NCBI GenBank assembly: GCA_905147135.1
Contig: LR990053.1
Coordinates: 8,320,501-8,384,500 of the forward strand
Direction of reading: 5' to 3'
DNA length: 64,000 nt
Origin: Blastobasis lacticolella
Taxonomy: Eukaryota; Arthropoda; Insecta; Lepidoptera; Blastobasidae
Position 1 is the first letter of the stretch. The number at the start of each line of letters is the position of its first letter. Made by a program: the position numbers and the translations under genes. The notes under the pieces were generated by a model. The model searched no databases and was not told where the DNA came from. It saw only the letters and a program-made list of their open reading frames with translations. Below are positions 59,834 through 64,000 of the stretch, in pieces.

Positions 59834-61082
59834 TTTATTTTATTTATTTAACAGTTTATTGTGCACAGGAAATACATCGTGAAAAACAGGCAAAGTAATA
59901 AATGGCACAACAGGCGCTACTTATTTCTAAAATAAATCTCTTCCAGCAGGCCTTCGGAAGCGTGATGTGATTATGAGACGCCGATAGGACGTGCACAATA
60001 TTACCTATCTCTAAAAAGGCATATATATATATATATAAGTATATTCATTCTACTTACACACATAAATACCTACAAATATATACATACACATACATACATA
60101 CATATCAATACTATATACTACATACATATACATTATCTACAACTTAGGAGCACTCTGTGATAGATAAAACTCTTTTACACGCTTTTTGAAAACGGCAATA
60201 GACTGGCTGTCACGCACTTCGTGCGGAAGAGAATTCCAAAGTCTTGCCGCATGAACAGTGAAGGAGTAGGAATAGAAATCGGCATGGTGGATAGGAATTG
60301 CCAATGAGGATCTTACACTGGATCGACAGGGTTTGTCTTGTGGACGGGAGAAATGGAATTGTTCACGGAGATATGAAGGCGCAGAAGGGTTGTGAAGGAT
60401 ATTGTAGAGGGTGGATAGGATATGAGCATTCCTTCGCAAGCGGATAGGTAGCCATTTAAGGTGAGATCGATAGCTAGATACATGGTCATATTTACGCAGG
60501 CCATAGACGAAACGGATACAAAGATTTTGGAGACGTTCCAGTTTATTTAAAAGCTCTTCAGTGGCATCTAGGTAACAAGGGTCTGCGTAATCGAGAAGAG
60601 GTAGAAGAAGAGTATGGACAAGGGAAATTTTGGTCTTTAGGGGTAAAAAGCTTTGGAGGCGTTTGAGTGAATGAAGCGAGAAATGAATCTTTTTACTGAC
60701 CGCATTGACGTGAGACACCCAAGACAAGTTTGTATCTAAAAGGAGACCAAGGTTTTTAGCTGTTTTGCTTAAGGGAATTGGAATCCCTTCAAAAAATATT
60801 TGAGGTACAGTAATAGCACTAAGTTGCCTACTCATGTACGGACTGCCGATAAGTAGAACCTGCGATTTTTTTGGGTTTACCACTAACCCAAATGACTTAG
60901 CCCAGGAGGATATACGTATCAAATCGGCGTTCACATAGTCAAAAGCTTCCTCGATATCGGAGATTTTAAAATGTCGGTATAGTTGCAAGTCGTCTGCATA
61001 GAGATGGAAGTTAGAGGAGATGATTGATGTAACACTATTGATGAAGATCGAGAACAGAAGAGGAGATAGAACGCCACCCTTC
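59834..61082 (-). mobile_element. 5'-truncated CR1/L2-like LINE, unit 3 only
   Basis: A 283-codon minus frame (60137-60988) covers the post-catalytic RT region: SWAKSFGLVVNPKKSQVLLI, KNLGLLLDTNLSWVSHVNAV, LLLPLLDYADPCYLD, WLPIRLRRNAHILS and HAARLWNSLPHEVRDSQSI. The 3' end (left) is a TTTA-repeat tail, as in CR1/L2-type elements, and is preceded by a CATA/TACA-rich 3' UTR. AGTTTA is duplicated at 59828-59833 and 61083-61088, and units 1 and 2 have the empty site (about 2845 and 28471). Confidence 0.87.
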
Positions 61083-61779
61083 AGTTTAGTTTTGCTACAA
61101 TAAATTTATTTTCTTATCAATAACTTTATCTTACTTTGTAGTTAACTTCAATTATTGTGCAGGATTCTTAAAATAATGATGGGGACAAAACTAGTCAAAA
61201 AGGCAGTTTTTAAAAAAGATTTGAAAATTTACCGCTTTTAAGACATGCATAACTTATTAAAAGTAGTTTAAAAACAATAAGAGAGAAGTCATGCGATATC
61301 TACTTGGCTAAAAGTCGGCAATATACCGTTAGCCGATTTATTGTTATGGACTGGATTAATTTTGTTATTGATTTAAAATATGCTAAAAAATAAAACTGCT
61401 TTATAAGTATGTTAATGTTGAATTCCATATCTATAAAGCAGTCACGAGCCTTTAGCCGCCATTTAGTACTGTATACTTAAAACAATCTCTAAAATTTTAC
61501 AAGGTTAGAAAGGAAAATATGCATTTTAGTTACATATATATTATTATTTACAATAGAATATTTTTTCATGTAAAAGAAGAAAAAAAACCTTGCTTGCTGT
61601 TTTGATATATGCAACACGACTAAATATAAATAAAAAATGACAAGCATCGGTTTTAAAAAAATCTCTAATTTTTCGGCTCTAGCTCAAAACTAGTTTTTGT
61701 CATTTAGCCGCCTTTTAGCTTGAGCAGTCAGCAGGATTAATCAATCGGTTAGTATAACTATAGAATTGATATGCTATCT

Positions 61780-61792
61780 GGTCTGCATTTTA
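61780..61792. other. Position lacking the 3541-type MITE in unit 3
   Basis: GATATGCTATCTGGTCTGC replaces GATATGCTCTAAACTCTAA-element-TAAGGGTCTGC. A clean pre-insertion site would read CTAAACTCTAAGGGTC, so the observed sequence is either a diverged empty site or an imprecise loss. Confidence 0.6.
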
Positions 61793-62034
61793 CAATTACG
61801 GTCAGCTAATAATTTAAAATTAACACGATTTAGTTGAAAAGACCAAAGCGGCAAAGATCGATAAATGTGGGCGGAGTTTAATAATAATTGCGTGTGATCA
61901 TTGTTATTCAAGGATTTGTCGCATTGGGAACAACGTGCACAGATTACTATAGATTGCATTGCTGATCTTGTATAAAGTGTTTATTATTATTTTTGATCCC
62001 ATGATTAAAGTTAGACTATTATTTCTACGTCAAT

Positions 62035-62445
62035 GAGCAGTTTTCCAATAGGTACCTAAAGCATTCCTAACCACTCACTAGATGGCGCCCCGACAATTTT
62101 GGTAATTGATAATCGCTTGAAATAGGTTCTTAGCAAACAGGATATAATCACTGGGTACGTTTTATTGGATAATATTGTATTTTTCAATAGTTATCAATCA
62201 TTTTAGAAGTTGTAATAATAATTGAACATAGTGCCAACTTCTTTAAATATATCTTTCACATTTCGTTCAAACTTTAACAATTATGTTTATATTCATAAAC
62301 ATTTTATTTTTAGGTTTAGTATTAGTTGGCTGCATAAAATCACTGCCACCATCATACAGATTAAAAAAAGATTACCAAAATTGTAGGAACGCCATCTATT
62401 GATGCTTATTTAAACCAACTATCAATACCTACTGGAAAACTCCTC
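62035..62445. mobile_element. MITE, 411 bp, unit 3 only
   Basis: The ends GAGCAGTTTTCCAATAGGTA and (inverted right) GAGGAGTTTTCCAGTAGGTA pair. A second inner pair is TAGATGGCGCC / GGAACGCCATCTA. Units 1 and 2 have the empty target GTCAATTGAC. The target duplication is only AT, or none, depending on where the ends are drawn. There is no coding capacity. Confidence 0.75.
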
Positions 62446-62662
62446 ATTGACTAAATGTCAAATCAGCAACACTTTATAGTCTGTCAAAACGAATCACTTC
62501 TATGAAATTTGTATAAGATTTGGAACTAGTGCGTCAATTTTTTATTTATTTTGTTATTTTATTTACATCTAGTAATTTATTTTGATAAGAATGACATTTA
62601 TTTAAACATTATATCAACTAACATAAAAATAAATATGTACAATAAAAAGGAAATGAAATTAA

Positions 62663-62905
62663 CTAATTTAAAATATGTAAAAAAATTCGGCCGTGTGGAA
62701 GCGTACCCAAGATGCTGGTAGCATTACCTCTCTGAATAGCAATGCTTATTCTTTGTGCGAGGTAGCTGCCAGATTGCCAGATTTCTTGGAAAGTTCTCTG
62801 TACAAAGAGAGGGCCCCGAGGCTCCACGGACCTAGGGTCTCGAAACAAAGTTGTATTGGTTGCCGATACTCCGGTATTTTTTAATTTTGTGCCTTTCAGC
62901 TGCAT
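62663..62905 (-). mobile_element. LINE 3'-terminal coding fragment, longest copy
   Basis: An open minus frame of 80 codons has LFRDPRSVEP, FQEIWQSGSYLAQRI and AIQRGNATSILGTLPHGRIF. It keeps about 40 bases (62678-62718) lost from units 1 and 2. Confidence 0.45.
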
Positions 62906-63272
62906 CTGCCTTTTTTAGCAGTAAATTTCAGATGGGAGGATGCCAGAGTGTCGACACATTATTATATAGTAGTAGAACAATAGTAAATGTTTCAGTAAAA
63001 GTATTTAATTTTGCTTAATGCCTCTTCCAACGTGATATGTAGTATTGGTGAGTTGTCGCTTCGGCGAACCATTACAGTACAATTGCGTACCCAACAATAC
63101 TTATAGTCCTTTTCTCATGATATATTTTTGGCACGTTGCAGAAGAAATTTATTGTATTTATTGTAGGTATATCCGGTTACTATTACCAAGGAAACCAAGT
63201 TCACTGGCAGCTACGTTTTTCATATTTCTCATTTTAGCTCAAAAGCGTCCTTTTTATATCTGCACTGCAAAT

Positions 63273-63954
63273 TTAACAATACAAATTTAATGATTTTACT
63301 ATCACTATAATTTTAATCACAAAATCATTAATGCCTGTGTTAAGGTTAACGGTGTAACCACAAGCATCAGTAAGGGTTTTAACATTAGTTATTATGTTCT
63401 CACCTTTTCTTTGCGGCATACCATTTCTTAGAATATTGGAACGGCGAACCCATTGATCATTTCTGTTATTGACAACAGTTTTCAGATGACTAATTTCAAT
63501 ATGCATTTCAACGTAGTGCACTTTGTCTGATATACCGTCAACCCTCGTGTTCAATGAACATTTCAATTCATTAATATCAGACAACCTGTTTCATGTCATC
63601 TTGGAGTATTTGAATTACTGAGAACTTAGCATTTAGTTTACTAATCTGTGTATAGAATTAGACATGACCCTTAGTAAAATCAAATCTGGTTGTTCCGATG
63701 CAACTGCAGCCAATTCGTTGGATGAGCCAGTTTTAGGTCAGATACAGACGACCAGAAACCACCTTAGACACGGATATCGGTGTTCCTAGAGTGCTAGCCG
63801 TGGTAGGAGTACTAGCCGTGGTAGGTTGGTCTAGGTGCGATAAGGTTAGGGTATTGTCCCTACAATGTAAACATATCCGGGTGTCTCCTCCCGGTCCAAA
63901 TCTATCAAAACCTCTTTCCGTTCCCACATAAAGAACAGTTTTTGCCATGGCCAA
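63273..63954 (-). pseudogene. LINE ORF1 / FP25K-like fragments, unit 3
   Basis: The frame 63273-63584 has RRSNILRNGMPQRKGENI, and an upstream Ser/Thr-rich frame (63733-63954) follows. Homology with the other units ends at about 63855. Confidence 0.52.
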
Positions 63955-64000
63955 CCACGTCGTTGCATTCCTTATATTGGTTGATAACTATTTAAAGTTT

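Larger units (their letters stand above)
58345..64000. repeat. Segmental duplication unit 3 (partial)
   Basis: It begins with the equivalent of about base 130 of unit 1 and is collinear through the minisatellite repeat, the MITE site and the LINE ORF1-like region. It lacks the Jockey-like RT fragment (other sequence at 58560-58735) and lacks the 3541-type MITE. It carries a private LINE and a private MITE. It is more diverged than units 1 and 2 are from each other, and it leaves recognisable homology after about 63855. Confidence 0.85.

Noticed and set aside
60020..60135. TA and CATA microsatellites as a separate feature
   Set aside because: They lie in the 3' UTR of the inserted LINE and are ordinary for it.
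1..64000. CRISPR array, bacterial operon or phage-like system
   Set aside because: The repeats are transposon and segmental copies; introns, poly(A) signals and insect gene families show a eukaryotic chromosome.

Overview
The window is eukaryotic and almost certainly from a moth or butterfly (Lepidoptera). It has small introns with GT-AG borders, an insect-type secreted lipase, an insect odorant receptor of the 7tm_6 family, and a very dense load of lepidopteran-style repeats (RTE, Jockey-like and CR1/L2-like LINEs, a Penelope element, PIF/Harbinger transposons and MITEs). I name no species.

The dominant structure is a tandem array of large near-identical segments. Unit 1 is 1-25127, unit 2 is 25128-58344, and unit 3 starts at about 58345 and runs off the right edge. 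A full unit reads: Jockey-like RT fragment, minisatellite-bearing repeat, MITE, LINE ORF1-like fragments, odorant receptor on the + strand (broken), and an intact six-exon lipase on the - strand that converges on the receptor. Unit 2 is longer because it looks like two units fused. It holds two copies of the middle part (about 32.1-38.2 kb and 38.2-46.3 kb) but only one receptor body and one lipase.

The only conventional host genes that look functional are the two lipase copies (20322-22865 and 55481-58022, both -). Each encodes about 356 residues with a signal peptide and a complete Ser-Asp-His triad. The receptor copies are dead. In every copy the first coding exon is split by a 3.7-kb foldback-type element with 1.2-1.4-kb terminal inverted repeats and a TAA target duplication, and each copy carries further, different lesions.

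The most striking item is an apparently intact PIF/Harbinger transposon at 40243-43284. It inserted into the left arm of one copy of that foldback element. Its two genes, a MADF-BESS DNA-binding protein (+) and a DDE nuclease (-), are interlocked: the intron of each contains the main exon of the other on the opposite strand. A 279-bp GC-rich palindromic MITE with its own TAA duplication sits in the shared region.

Comparing units gives several empty-versus-filled sites (LINE, Penelope, solo LTR, MITEs, Harbinger). These fix element boundaries and target duplications directly from the sequence and let the rearrangements be ordered. Stretches not listed as features (for example 2850-3530, 6000-7180, 12900-13800, 17650-18760, 22200-22800, 25128-25530, 52000-53230) are AT-rich intergenic or intronic DNA in which I see no gene.
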